From Acidobacteriota bacterium (GTDB lineage: Bacteria > Acidobacteriota > Blastocatellia > UBA7656): DNA of 36,746 nt. How positions within the stretch are numbered: the first letter of the stretch is position 1; each line of letters starts with the position of its first letter. Shown here in pieces: positions 1 to 8,020 of the stretch. The notes under the pieces were generated by a model. It was not told the DNA's origin and did not search any database. It worked only from the letters and a program-made list of their open reading frames with translations. The position numbers and the translations under genes were made by a program. The stretch is from the NCBI GenBank assembly GCA_038040445.1, contig JBBPIG010000029.1:1-36746 (forward strand). The letters are read 5' to 3'.

Positions 1-11
1 CCGTGAGGCAG

Positions 12-49
12 GCAGGCAGGGATGCCTGCGCTCCCAAGGGGGCTTTTTT
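12..49 (+). terminator. tandem hairpins with T-tract, probable terminator of the upstream gene
   Basis: Two adjacent stems are visible. The first pairs GCAGGCA (12-18) with TGCCTGC (23-29) over a GGGA loop. The second pairs GCTCC (30-34) with GGGGC (39-43) over CAAG, with one G-T wobble, and runs directly into six T (44-49). This is the layout of a Rho-independent terminator for a + strand gene left of the window; in many bacteria that gene would be tsf, but it is not visible here. The first palindrome could instead be a dispersed repeat. Confidence 0.6.
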
Positions 50-90
50 GTTGTCAATCCAACGGCACTCAGCAATAATCTCTCCCGATT

Positions 91-858
91 ATGTCGCGAA
101 AATCAAAACCAATCTATAAGCGAATTCTGCTCAAACTTTCCGGCGAGGCGCTGATGGGAGAGCAAGGCTACGGGATCGATCCCGCGACCATCACTCGCAT
201 AGCCGGCGAAATCAACGACGTTCACAATCTCGGCGTCGAAGTCGCCACCGTAGTCGGCGGAGGAAATATTTTTCGCGGGCTGGCGCTTTCCGCCAAAGGC
301 CTGGACCGCGCGTCGGCCGACTACATGGGAATGCTTGCGACTGTGCTCAACGCGATCGCGCTCCAGGACGCGCTCGAGGGTCAGAACGCGTTTACTCGAG
401 TAATGAGCGCGATAGAAATGCACGAAGTGGCCGAGCCGTTCATCCGCCGCCGCGCGATTCGCCATCTGGAGAAGGGCCGCTTAGTCATCTTCGCCGCAGG
501 CACCGGTAATCCTTTCTTTACAACCGACACAGCCGCCGCCCTGCGAGCGCTCGAGATCAAGGCCGACGCAATACTGAAGGCGACCCAGGTGGACGGCATC
601 TACACTGCAGACCCGGCTAAAGACGATACGGCGACGATGTTCGAGACGCTCACCTACCTGGACGTCATTCAACGCGACCTGCAGGTGATGGACACATCAG
701 CCATCAGCCTGTGCCGCGATCAGGGCCTGCCGATACACGTGTTCAATCTGAACACGCCCGGCAACATAGCTCGGGTCGTTTGCGGCGAACCCGTCGGAAC
801 CGTTGTTAGACCTGAAGTCAGGCCCGAAGTCAGAGGTCAGGGGGCAGAAGTGGAATGA
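91..858 (+). CDS. pyrH: UMP kinase PyrH
   Basis: Phosphorylates UMP to UDP with ATP in the cytoplasm, the committed step toward UTP and CTP. The 255-residue product has the bacterial UMP kinase motifs: KLSGEAL (15-21) for phosphate binding, GGGNIFRG (56-63), [10 protein letters not shown] (137-146) at the nucleotide site and DGIYTADP (168-175). It belongs to the amino-acid-kinase fold family, usually about 235-245 residues. The extra length is a C-terminal tail (about residues 240-255, with a duplicated RPEV) encoded by repeat-like DNA that forms a perfect 15-nt inverted repeat with the spacer before frr. The ATG at 91 is the natural start. frr follows after 107 bases, the classic pyrH-frr order, so cotranscription is likely. 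Identity is secure; whether the tail matters is unknown. Confidence 0.97.
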   Translation: MSRKSKPIYKRILLKLSGEALMGEQGYGIDPATITRIAGEINDVHNLGVEVATVVGGGNIFRGLALSAKGLDRASADYMGMLATVLNAIALQDALEGQNAFTRVMSAIEMHEVAEPFIRRRAIRHLEKGRLVIFAAGTGNPFFTTDTAAALRALEIKADAILKATQVDGIYTADPAKDDTATMFETLTYLDVIQRDLQVMDTSAISLCRDQGLPIHVFNLNTPGNIARVVCGEPVGTVVRPEVRPEVRGQGAEVE

Positions 859-950
859 TCAGCCATAAGACGACACGAGGGACGACCGGCCGCTCGCTGA
901 CCTCCCGACGTCGGACTTCTGACCTCTGACTTCTGACCTCTGACTTCTGA
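811..950. repeat. 14-nt tandem repeat and 15-nt inverted repeat spanning the pyrH-frr junction
   Basis: The unit acttctgacctctg occurs at 915-928 and 929-942 with a partial copy at 943-950. GAAGTCAGAGGTCAG (826-840), inside the pyrH tail, is the exact reverse complement of 919-933. The transcript could therefore fold a 15-bp stem enclosing the pyrH stop codon, about 30 bases before the frr start. The pyrH-side sequence is itself quasi-repetitive (cctgaagtca, then cccgaagtca). It looks like an expanding simple repeat that has entered the coding end. Confidence 0.8.
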
Positions 951-965
951 TGGTGGAGGATTCGG

Positions 966-1526
966 ATGGAGATCAAAGATATCGCCAGTGACGCACGCAA
1001 GCGGATGGACTCCGCGGTCGAAGATGCGCGAAAGAAGCTCTCAACTGTGCGCACCGGACGCGCATCGGTGAACCTGCTCGACAATGTGATGGTCGAGTAC
1101 TACGGCGCTGAGATGCCGCTCAATCAGGTCGCAACTATTCACGCGCCTGAGCCGACTATGTTGACGGTCCAACCGTTCGATCCAACGCAGCTAGCCAGCA
1201 TCGAGAAAGCGATTCGCGCATCGGAGCTCGGGTTCAATCCTTCAAACGATGGCAAGCTTATTCGCGTCCCGATACCTCCGCTCACCGAAGAGCGGCGCAG
1301 ACAGATGGTGAAAGTCGTTCACGAGATCTCAGAAGAACATCGAACGGCGATCCGCAACGTTCGACGGGACGCCAACGACCACCTGAAAAAGATGCTCAAG
1401 GATAAAGAGATCTCCGAAGACACGGAGAAGGATGGGCTCGATCAGATTCAGAAACTCACCGACCAGCACATCACAAGGATCAACGAGCTGTCAGAGCATA
1501 AAGAGAAGGAAGTGATGACGGTATGA
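966..1526 (+). CDS. frr: ribosome recycling factor
   Basis: Splits post-termination ribosomes together with EF-G. The 186-residue product matches the family length (E. coli 185) and the whole family pattern: an N-terminal helix with [22 protein letters not shown], the domain II stretch [38 protein letters not shown], and the C-terminal helical hairpin with [11 protein letters not shown] and the KDKEISED stretch. The start at 966 follows a GGTGGAGGA ribosome site (952-960). Its stop (1524-1526) overlaps the ATG of the following small gene, so the two are probably translationally coupled. It is essential in most bacteria, and I see nothing broken. Confidence 0.97.
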   Translation: MEIKDIASDARKRMDSAVEDARKKLSTVRTGRASVNLLDNVMVEYYGAEMPLNQVATIHAPEPTMLTVQPFDPTQLASIEKAIRASELGFNPSNDGKLIRVPIPPLTEERRRQMVKVVHEISEEHRTAIRNVRRDANDHLKKMLKDKEISEDTEKDGLDQIQKLTDQHITRINELSEHKEKEVMTV

Positions 1527-1753
1527 GCGCGACGATTGAGTTAGACGAACAGCGGCGTAGTGCGCTCGCGAAGTTAGCGCGTCGTCGCAAGCTGCCTTTG
1601 CGAAGCGTCCTCGAGCGTGCGGTCGATGAGTTCATCGACCGCGCGGAGGACGAGGATCTGTTAGAAAGCTCCGCTCGCACTGCACGCCAAACTGGCTTGC
1701 GAGAAGCGGACGCAGTGGAGATCGTTCGTAGCTGGCGACGCGCACGCAACTAG
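1523..1753 (+). CDS. ribbon-helix-helix (CopG/Arc-type) small DNA-binding protein, antitoxin-like
   Basis: A 76-residue protein whose ATG overlaps the frr stop (ATGA at 1523-1526), implying translational coupling to frr. The first ten residues ([10 protein letters not shown]) can form the beta strand, and the following [20 protein letters not shown] plus [13 protein letters not shown] can form the two helices of a ribbon-helix-helix dimer. The C-terminal third ([19 protein letters not shown]) is helical and could be a partner-binding tail as in antitoxins. No toxin gene follows; the next gene, tsaE, is convergent and its stop overlaps this stop by two bases. It could be an orphan antitoxin or an autoregulator. 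The fold call is by pattern only. Confidence 0.7.
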   Translation: MSATIELDEQRRSALAKLARRRKLPLRSVLERAVDEFIDRAEDEDLLESSARTARQTGLREADAVEIVRSWRRARN

Positions 1754-2226
1754 TCAGGCTGTCTGATGACAAGCCGACGCTCGGAAATCGAAACGTAGAA
1801 CATCTCCACAACGGTCGCGCGGGCGGGGACAAAGTCCAATCTCTCGGCCCATTCAATAATAGTCACCGCCTTCTCTTCTTCGAATATCCCTTCAAGCCCC
1901 AACCCCTGATGCGCTCCGATATCGAGCCGGTACAGATCAATGTGATAGAACCGCAGGCGGCCTTCGTGGACATTGACCAGCGTGAAAGTTGGACTGGTAA
2001 CGTCGGCTGAAGCGATTCCTAAACCCGCTGCCAGCCCTTTGGCGAAGACCGTCTTGCCGGCGCCGAGGTCGCCTCTAAGAAGAAACACTTCGCCGCCTTT
2101 GAGTTGATCGCCGATGCGTCTTGCAAGCGCGAAGGTCTCTTCAGCCGAATGCGTGATGAACTCACCGAATATGGTTTCTGGTTTCTGGTTCGGGGTTTCT
2201 GGTTCGGACACCAAGCCGTCTGTCAC
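1750..2226 (-). CDS. tsaE: tRNA threonylcarbamoyladenosine biosynthesis ATPase TsaE
   Basis: ATPase partner of TsaB/TsaD in making t6A37 on ANN-decoding tRNAs. The 158-residue product carries the Walker A motif GDLGAGKT (52-59), SPTFTLVN (78-85), HIDLYRL (95-101) and IIEWAERL (123-130), all typical of TsaE. The GTG start (2226-2224) overlaps the nnr stop as GTGA, so nnr and tsaE are coupled, a common pairing. Residues 7-18 are encoded by a 14-nt tandem repeat (2173-2207) lying between the start and the conserved core; I find no ATG, GTG or TTG in frame between the repeat and the core, so translation must read through it. The 3' end overlaps the convergent ribbon-helix-helix gene by two bases. 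Confidence 0.95.
   Translation of the reverse strand: MTDGLVSEPETPNQKPETIFGEFITHSAEETFALARRIGDQLKGGEVFLLRGDLGAGKTVFAKGLAAGLGIASADVTSPTFTLVNVHEGRLRFYHIDLYRLDIGAHQGLGLEGIFEEEKAVTIIEWAERLDFVPARATVVEMFYVSISERRLVIRQPD
2173..2207. repeat. 14-nt tandem repeat inside the tsaE N-terminus
   Basis: On the + strand ggtttctggttcgg occurs exactly at 2180-2193 and 2194-2207, preceded by a half unit ggtttct at 2173-2179. It encodes tsaE residues 7-18. The unit is not a multiple of three, so loss or gain of one copy would put the gene out of frame. Confidence 0.85.
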
Positions 2227-3833
2227 CTGACCAACCTTTCGGCCTCGCCGCCGACTGAGATGAACGCATCGCCGAGGTGAGTAATGATGTCGGACGCGAT
2301 CATCGCGCGAGTGCCCATTTGCGAAGCCGCGATGTCCCCGGCAAGCCCGTGCAAGTACACCGCCGCGATTGTCGCGCTCAGCGGATCGTCGGGCTTCTGC
2401 GCGACTAACGAGGCGATCATACCGGTCAGCACATCTCCGGTCCCTCCGGTAGCCATTCCCGCGTTACCAGTCCGACTCACGTACACCTGGCCATCCGGCG
2501 CGGCGATGACGCTGGGACTGCCCTTTAAAACAAGGACCACGTTGCGATCCACCGCGAACGAACGCGCCATGTCGATGGGGTCCTTTAGAATCTCGGCAAT
2601 GGGTTTCGAGACGAGTCTTGCCATCTCGCCAGGGTGAGGAGTGAGTATCATCGGCAGCTCGGCGCTCCCGAGCAGATTGTCGGCCCACGGAGCAAGCGAG
2701 TTCAATCCGTCAGCATCGATCACCATCGGCCGTTGCCGTTTCACCGTCACAACTCGCATAAACGCGCGAGTCGATTTGTCGGTCGAGCCAAGCCCGGGAC
2801 CTATCGCAAGAACATCGCGTTCTGCTGCCAGCTCGAGCACACGGTCGGCAGCTTCGCGAGAGACCGCGCCTGCTGACGTCTCGGCGAGCGCTTCGGTCAT
2901 GCATTCCGACATAACCCGCGATGCAACGATCGGCTGGCATGATTCCGCTGTCGCAATAGTCACCAGCCCGCAACCGGCTCGCAACGCGGCTTCCCCTGCC
3001 AGGCACGCGGCTCCGGTCTTTCCGCGCGAGCCGGCGACGATCAGAACTTTTCCGACGTCGCCCTTGTTAGCGTGCGAGCTGCGGCGCGACGCTGAGAGCC
3101 ACAACTCTATGTCGCGCAGCTCAACCAAATTCAGACGCGATCCCGATTGTTCGATCAGTTCTTCAGGCGAACCGATCGAAGCGATGACCAACTCTCCGCA
3201 AAGATCGGCGGCCGGTGGAAAAATGTTGCCGATTTTCGGCGCCGTGAATGTCACGGTCAGATCAGCCTTCACTGCCGGACCGATCGGCTCGTGAGAATCT
3301 GAAGCAATGCCTGAAGAGATATCAACCGAGATGACCGGCGCGTCGGTGGTGTGATCGTTGAGAAGGTGAATTGCTTCTTCGAACAGGCCCGAAGCCGGGC
3401 GCGTTAAGCCCGTGCCGAATATCGCGTCGAAGAACAGAGCATGTGGATAGGCGGTCGCTTCCGCCCAGAACTGTTCTGCGGTTGTGATCTCCACGAAGCG
3501 AAAGTTAGAGCCCCCGGTACTGGCGATATCGAGCGCGGCTTCGAAGTTTGTTCTTGCATCCCCGCTCGAATCTTCAACACGGCCGAGCAACAGCACATCA
3601 ACCGATGCGCCCTTGTTATGCAGCAGCCGCGCGATCGCAGCTCCGTCGCCGCCGTTGTTCCCGCGTCCGCAGATCACCAGCGAGCGTTTACCTTCGACTT
3701 CGCCAAACTTTTTTTCGACGGCTTCGACGGTGCGCTCAGCGGCGTTCTCCATCAGCAGAAGGCCCGGCACGCCGTACCGCTCGGTTGTCAAACGATCAAC
3801 CTCGCGCATCTCGGCTGCTGACAGGATCTTCAT
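2223..3833 (-). CDS. nnr: bifunctional NAD(P)HX epimerase / ADP-dependent NAD(P)HX dehydratase
   Basis: Repairs hydrated NADH and NADPH. The 536-residue product is the usual bacterial fusion. The N-terminal YjeF_N epimerase domain (about 1-225) shows GRGNNGGDG (56-64), FDAIFGTGL (135-143) and ISVDISSG (168-175). The C-terminal ribokinase-like dehydratase (about 245-530) shows KGDVGKVLIVAGSRGKTGA (257-275), IDADGLN (372-378), LTPHPGEM (397-404), LKGSPSVI (436-443) and NAGMATGGTGDVLTG (457-471), where the GTGD is the expected catalytic and nucleotide-binding element. It starts 12 bases after the stop of the PQQ-repeat gene and overlaps the tsaE start, so these three probably share a transcript. 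All key motifs look intact. Confidence 0.96.
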   Translation of the reverse strand: MKILSAAEMREVDRLTTERYGVPGLLLMENAAERTVEAVEKKFGEVEGKRSLVICGRGNNGGDGAAIARLLHNKGASVDVLLLGRVEDSSGDARTNFEAALDIASTGGSNFRFVEITTAEQFWAEATAYPHALFFDAIFGTGLTRPASGLFEEAIHLLNDHTTDAPVISVDISSGIASDSHEPIGPAVKADLTVTFTAPKIGNIFPPAADLCGELVIASIGSPEELIEQSGSRLNLVELRDIELWLSASRRSSHANKGDVGKVLIVAGSRGKTGAACLAGEAALRAGCGLVTIATAESCQPIVASRVMSECMTEALAETSAGAVSREAADRVLELAAERDVLAIGPGLGSTDKSTRAFMRVVTVKRQRPMVIDADGLNSLAPWADNLLGSAELPMILTPHPGEMARLVSKPIAEILKDPIDMARSFAVDRNVVLVLKGSPSVIAAPDGQVYVSRTGNAGMATGGTGDVLTGMIASLVAQKPDDPLSATIAAVYLHGLAGDIAASQMGTRAMIASDIITHLGDAFISVGGEAERLVR

Positions 3834-3845
3834 AATTTCAAGTGC

Positions 3846-5102
3846 TTATCGCGGCTTGATGTCGTAACACGCGAGCGTTCCCTGATTGCGTATGTAGAAC
3901 CTGCCGCCGCACACGACTGGATGCGCCCAGCTTGGCCATCCCTGATCGGCAATTTGGAATCGGCCGTTCTCTTTGTAGCCTGTCGGTGACGCTTCGGCCA
4001 GCCCGACGACGTTGTTCTCACTGAGCAAGTAAAGCAGACCGTCGGCGTAAGTCAGCGTTCCCTTCCCCACGCTGCGGTCGCGCCAGACCATCTTGCCAGT
4101 GGCGAACTCGATGCAGGTCAAGATTGCGTTGTTGAATCCGTACAGGTAGCCGTTGAGCAGCACCACGCCACCGTGATGGTTCATCATCTCGCGGCTGAAA
4201 TAGATCTCTTCGGCTTTAACCTCGCCGCCCTGCGCCTTCAAGCCGAGCAGCGCGCACCCGGTGCCGTAGTCCGACGTATAGAAGACCTTGTTGTCGTGAA
4301 CGATCGGAGTGGCAATGTTGGCTGTGCGATTTGAAACCGGTTCGTAGCGCCACATCAGCTTGCCATCCGAAGCGCGAACGCCAACGCCTGCGCGCCCGGT
4401 GAAACCTACAATCGTTCGCACGCCTCCAATGTCGGCCGCAACGCACGAGGAATAGCCGGCCTCGTCGCTCAGCTCCTTTGTCGTCCAGATGGTCTTGCCG
4501 GTCAGCTTGTCGAGCGCCACGATGCAGGCCCCTTCGCCGCCCGGCGTCACAATCAAGCGATTGCCGTCAATAAGGGGGGACTCGCTGATGAGCCATTTCG
4601 GATTGCGCCCGCCGAAGTCCTTGAGGATGTTTCGCTGCCATAAAATCGAGCCGTCCGTGGTCTTGAGACAGCCGAGGTCGCCGCTCTCCGCGAGCGCATA
4701 GAGCCTGTCGTTTTCGACCGTTGGAGTGCCCCTTGGTCCGGGTCCGCGATCCTGCCCCAAACGCGGGCCGAGCGCAGTCACCCACACGGTCTTGCCGTCG
4801 GCGCGGTTAAGACAGAAGACCGAGCTCTGACTGTCCTTCACACCTTGCACGTAAATTCGGTCGCCCTTGATCGCAACTGAACCGTAGCCTTCGCCAAGGC
4901 CTGCTATCGACCAGACGACCGGAGGTCCGTTGGCCGGCCAGGTCTTTAGCAGACCCGTTTCCGTCGAGAGGGCGGTTCGATTCGGCCCGTGCCATTGTGG
5001 CCAGTCGGGCTGGGCGATTGGTTTGCCCGTAGTGGCATTAGCCACCAGCAAGCTGAGTAACAACGCGAGTCTCATCGTGTATTTCACAAATCCAATTCTC
5101 AT
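3846..5102 (-). CDS. exported PQQ-like beta-propeller repeat protein
   Basis: A 418-residue secreted or periplasmic protein. An N-terminal signal sequence (hydrophobic MRLALLLSLLVANATTG from residue 10) is followed by WPQWHGPNRTAL, the usual opening of PQQ_2/BamB-like propellers. Repeated blades then show the pattern 'DG(K/S).(V/L)W' followed by a glycine-rich strand (RADGKTVWVTALG, TTDGSILWQRN, KLTGKTIWTTKE, ASDGKLMWRYEP, FATGKMVWRDRS). Relatives are often of unknown function and only some bind PQQ, so a quinoprotein role is not claimed. ATG at 5102 is used here; ATG at 5075 would start directly at the signal peptide and is equally plausible. It lies upstream of nnr with 12 bases between, probably in one operon. 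Confidence 0.85.
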   Translation of the reverse strand: MRIGFVKYTMRLALLLSLLVANATTGKPIAQPDWPQWHGPNRTALSTETGLLKTWPANGPPVVWSIAGLGEGYGSVAIKGDRIYVQGVKDSQSSVFCLNRADGKTVWVTALGPRLGQDRGPGPRGTPTVENDRLYALAESGDLGCLKTTDGSILWQRNILKDFGGRNPKWLISESPLIDGNRLIVTPGGEGACIVALDKLTGKTIWTTKELSDEAGYSSCVAADIGGVRTIVGFTGRAGVGVRASDGKLMWRYEPVSNRTANIATPIVHDNKVFYTSDYGTGCALLGLKAQGGEVKAEEIYFSREMMNHHGGVVLLNGYLYGFNNAILTCIEFATGKMVWRDRSVGKGTLTYADGLLYLLSENNVVGLAEASPTGYKENGRFQIADQGWPSWAHPVVCGGRFYIRNQGTLACYDIKPR

Positions 5103-5215
5103 TCACAAGTTCGAGTGAATTCAAGACGAAAAGCTGCGGCAGATCTCACGTCCCGCGTGACTCGGGCAATGGGATGCCGTTAGCTCGAACCGCCGTAACC
5201 AAATCGATTGACTGC

Positions 5216-5716
5216 TCAACGCGCGCCGAGCAGCTCGAAGTTCTCGCCGCGCAAACCGACGAGCACGCTATCGCCGGCGGGCGTCACTTTGAGTTCGCCG
5301 TAGCGTGCGCCTGAATACAAGTCGGCTTGCCCTTCTTGAAAGAAAAACGATTCCGCGCCCAGGCGCAACCCTCCGCGGCGCCGATAGCGCAAGAGTCTCT
5401 CGCCCTCCCCGAGCGGCTCGCTACGGTGCATGCGCAGGAAGCTCGCCACATTGTGGTCATCGAGCGTGACGACGATCTGTCCATCAGCGTGGCTGGCTTC
5501 AATGGCCTGCGCTGCCGGACCCATCGCGATGTCGTAGCTAAGCGTCATGTAGTCGCCCTGCATCAACGAGCGCGGATCTATTGGGGCAATTCGCAGAAGC
5601 ATGGTCTGGCCGGACGTAAATACAGTCTGTTTATTCAGAATCAGGGCATTCATCACTCCAAACACCACGAGTGTGACGCCCCAGAAAACAATTCCTCTCG
5701 CCGTTGTTAGGCTCAC
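5216..5716 (-). CDS. GDYXXLXY-domain membrane-anchored protein
   Basis: A protein of about 166 residues with an N-terminal membrane segment (GIVFWGVTLVVFGVMNALIL) and the diagnostic GDYMTLSYDI motif soon after it, the hallmark of the GDYXXLXY family. A longer open frame reaches 6079, but I place the start at the GTG (5716-5714) that overlaps the stop of the upstream DUF4401 gene (GTGA). That gives the family length, and the frame upstream of it is only the antisense-like shadow of that gene. The family is habitually encoded next to DUF2157 and DUF4401 proteins, exactly as here. Its molecular function is not established; the domain presumably lies outside the membrane. Confidence 0.82.
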   Translation of the reverse strand: MSLTTARGIVFWGVTLVVFGVMNALILNKQTVFTSGQTMLLRIAPIDPRSLMQGDYMTLSYDIAMGPAAQAIEASHADGQIVVTLDDHNVASFLRMHRSEPLGEGERLLRYRRRGGLRLGAESFFFQEGQADLYSGARYGELKVTPAGDSVLVGLRGENFELLGAR

Positions 5717-6762
5717 AACATTGCCTCCCGAGCCCACGGGCGGCGGCTCATATACCAACGCGCCGCGAGCAGCACGGCGCCGCTCCCAGCCATAATCCAT
5801 GACTTGGTAGCGAGGTCTACGTTGAGATCGTAATAGTAGGCCACGATGAACGCAGGCATGAAGATCAGGCCCAAACTCAAGACCACTGCATCGCGTCGCG
5901 CGTAACCCAGCACAGCCAGCCCAATCGCCGCCAGTATGCCCGGCGTCGAAACGATGCCCAGCATCACCGTCACCACCACTGCCCAAATAATCGGCTCGCG
6001 CCGCAGACTTTCCTTGCCTCCCGCCGCCCATTGATAGAGCCAGATCAAGCCCGCAATCATCACGATTTTGGACGGCCACCAGCGAGTGTGAATCTCCAGG
6101 TCAGAAGTTAACGCCAGGTACAGAGTCAGCGGAATCGAGACGGCCAGTGCGTAAGCCATCGGGCGTAGCGCTGATGAGAGCCACCGATCAGTAAACAAGC
6201 AGCCGAGGCCGATCGTTTCCAGCAAGATCACAACGTGCACGCCGTGATGCAGATTCGCGGTGATGAGCCAAGCCGTCAGCGTGGCGGTGACTGCCAAACA
6301 CGACAGAAACCGATGCCCTGAATCTTCATACAAGGCATACAGGACAGCGCACAGAATCGCGGCGGCCACGGGCACGGCTCCAAAGCGTTCGATTTGTTGG
6401 TATGCGCCGAACAAGATCATTGAATGACCAGCAATGCTCATCGCCAACGCAAGCTGGGCGACGAAGACCTGCTGCGTTCGACGATGGAGTATGACTGCCC
6501 CGGCTATGAAGGCGAACCCCCACGCCAGCAGCGGACCGGGTTTGGAGGAAATCAACTCGGCCATCCCCAGGAAAACCAGAAAACAAATCGCGGCAAACCA
6601 CGCGCCCACCGCCATCAGCAGCTTGATGTACCACGGCGTGTGTGGCTCGTTGCTTGTGACCGCCAGATGCTGCGTGATGCGCTCGACGCCGGCTTCATCA
6701 AGCTGCCCTGCCCTCTGCAAACGGCCGAGGACTTCACCGATAGAGAGAATCTGTTCAGGCAT
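5713..6762 (-). CDS. DUF4401-type polytopic membrane protein
   Basis: A 349-residue integral membrane protein. A cytoplasmic N-terminal region (MPEQILSIGEVLGRLQRAGQ, then LDEAGVERITQHL) is followed by about nine to ten hydrophobic segments, beginning with WYIKLLMAVGAWFAAICFLV and ending near SGAVLLAARW. Its start overlaps the end of the DUF2157 gene by eight bases, and its stop overlaps the start of the GDYXXLXY gene. The order DUF2157, DUF4401, GDYXXLXY is a known conserved trio, and that context is the main support for the family call. No enzymatic motif is visible. I infer a membrane complex made with its two neighbours. Confidence 0.78.
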   Translation of the reverse strand: MPEQILSIGEVLGRLQRAGQLDEAGVERITQHLAVTSNEPHTPWYIKLLMAVGAWFAAICFLVFLGMAELISSKPGPLLAWGFAFIAGAVILHRRTQQVFVAQLALAMSIAGHSMILFGAYQQIERFGAVPVAAAILCAVLYALYEDSGHRFLSCLAVTATLTAWLITANLHHGVHVVILLETIGLGCLFTDRWLSSALRPMAYALAVSIPLTLYLALTSDLEIHTRWWPSKIVMIAGLIWLYQWAAGGKESLRREPIIWAVVVTVMLGIVSTPGILAAIGLAVLGYARRDAVVLSLGLIFMPAFIVAYYYDLNVDLATKSWIMAGSGAVLLAARWYMSRRPWAREAML

Positions 6763-7795
6763 CCGGCTCTCCTTCGATCGCCACGCTCACCGCGCGCAGC
6801 CAAAAGGCGACGGCGCTGAAAACACCAATCACCATCAGGCCAAAGACTAAAAACGCTCCAGCCCCGTCCCATCCCACAGTCTTAAACAGCCCGCGCCCAA
6901 TCGCCGTCAGCACCACCGCGCAGGCCGAGAGGGCGCACATAGTCAAAGACAAGAGATCGCGATCCCGGAAGCGAAAGAACCTGTAGCTCGCGGCGAGCGT
7001 CGCCATCAGCAACATCAAGCTCAGCGCGGATGTTTCAAACAAGGATCTCGCTCCTGCAATGAATATCGTGCCGGAGATCGTCAGGTAAATTAGGATCGAA
7101 CCGAGCAACACCCATCGCAACCAGCGCGGAGCCAGCCAGCTAAGGTTCTGCGCCGCGCCGTATTCTCTAGCCACCAACGCCGCGCCGTTGATCAGCGCCA
7201 GCAGCATAAACATCGTTTCAGGCGTCGCTCGCCCGTTGGGCTCAGCCACCTGCGACCAGTAAGCCATAATTCCCACGTTTATGAGTGACAGCCACATCAA
7301 CCAGAACGCGCCGAAACGCGCGACAATCACCCAGCCGAGTATCAAGAGCGACCAGCCCACGAACAACTCATACGCATCTGCACCGGTCTGATAGACCTGC
7401 CCGTACACCGCCAGCAACACTCCCACTAGCAAGCCCGCGCCGAGCAGCAGCACCTGGCCCGTGATTCGATTGAGACCTGCGATCCAGGCCGCCACGATAC
7501 ACGACAACAGCGCGCCTTCGATCACCGCGAACTTGGAGAAGGGACTCATCCTCGCCCAATTGAAAGCGAAAAAGAAAACTATCCCGGCGAGCAACAACGC
7601 TGCCCCTAAGAATAACAGCAGCCGGTTGACCCACCCCCACCACTCCTGCGGCGGTAGCATCCACTTGAGGGTCGCGTTTCTGGCGGCGGCGCTCAGATGC
7701 CCGGCGGTGAAAAGCCGATGGATCGTCGCCCGATCCACTGGACGATCCAGTGCACCGTGAAACCTCGTATTTTCTTTCTCGTCTGGGGGAACCAC
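6755..7795 (-). CDS. DUF2157 polytopic membrane protein
   Basis: A 346-residue membrane protein, first gene of a three-gene operon. The N-terminal soluble part (DRATIHRLFTAGHLSAAA) matches the DUF2157 opening, and WWGWVNRLLLFLGAALLLAG starts a run of about ten membrane helices. GTG at 7795 is the assigned start; I see no strong ribosome site, so the true start could lie slightly downstream. The segment about 110-140 (ITGQVLLLGAGLLVGVLLAV, then YGQVYQTGADAYELF) resembles the signature usual in this family. Function unknown. Confidence 0.8.
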   Translation of the reverse strand: MVPPDEKENTRFHGALDRPVDRATIHRLFTAGHLSAAARNATLKWMLPPQEWWGWVNRLLLFLGAALLLAGIVFFFAFNWARMSPFSKFAVIEGALLSCIVAAWIAGLNRITGQVLLLGAGLLVGVLLAVYGQVYQTGADAYELFVGWSLLILGWVIVARFGAFWLMWLSLINVGIMAYWSQVAEPNGRATPETMFMLLALINGAALVAREYGAAQNLSWLAPRWLRWVLLGSILIYLTISGTIFIAGARSLFETSALSLMLLMATLAASYRFFRFRDRDLLSLTMCALSACAVVLTAIGRGLFKTVGWDGAGAFLVFGLMVIGVFSAVAFWLRAVSVAIEGEPDA

Positions 7796-8020
7796 CGGAA
7801 TATCATAGCCTCAAGGGTCACGGAATTCACAGGGAGACAAACAACAAACCGCTCGGTGATCTACGCCTTGTTAGGCATGACCAGGCGCCCATACTCACAA
7901 CTAAACAAAGTAGCGTTCCGTTCTTGACTGTTCTTTCACACGGGCTCGCCGCGCTTGCACGCACAAGCTGCTCAGTTGCGCGAGGGAGGTACGTTCGGAT
8001 GAGAGTGCTCACGATCATCA

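Noticed and set aside
2284-3867. Several + strand open frames across nnr
   Set aside because: Shadow frames of nnr, whose motifs are complete on the - strand.
5717-6079. N-terminal extension of the GDYXXLXY open frame
   Set aside because: It overlaps the DUF4401 gene in another frame, is Gly/Arg/Ala-rich without domain features, and a coupled GTG start at 5716 gives the expected family length.
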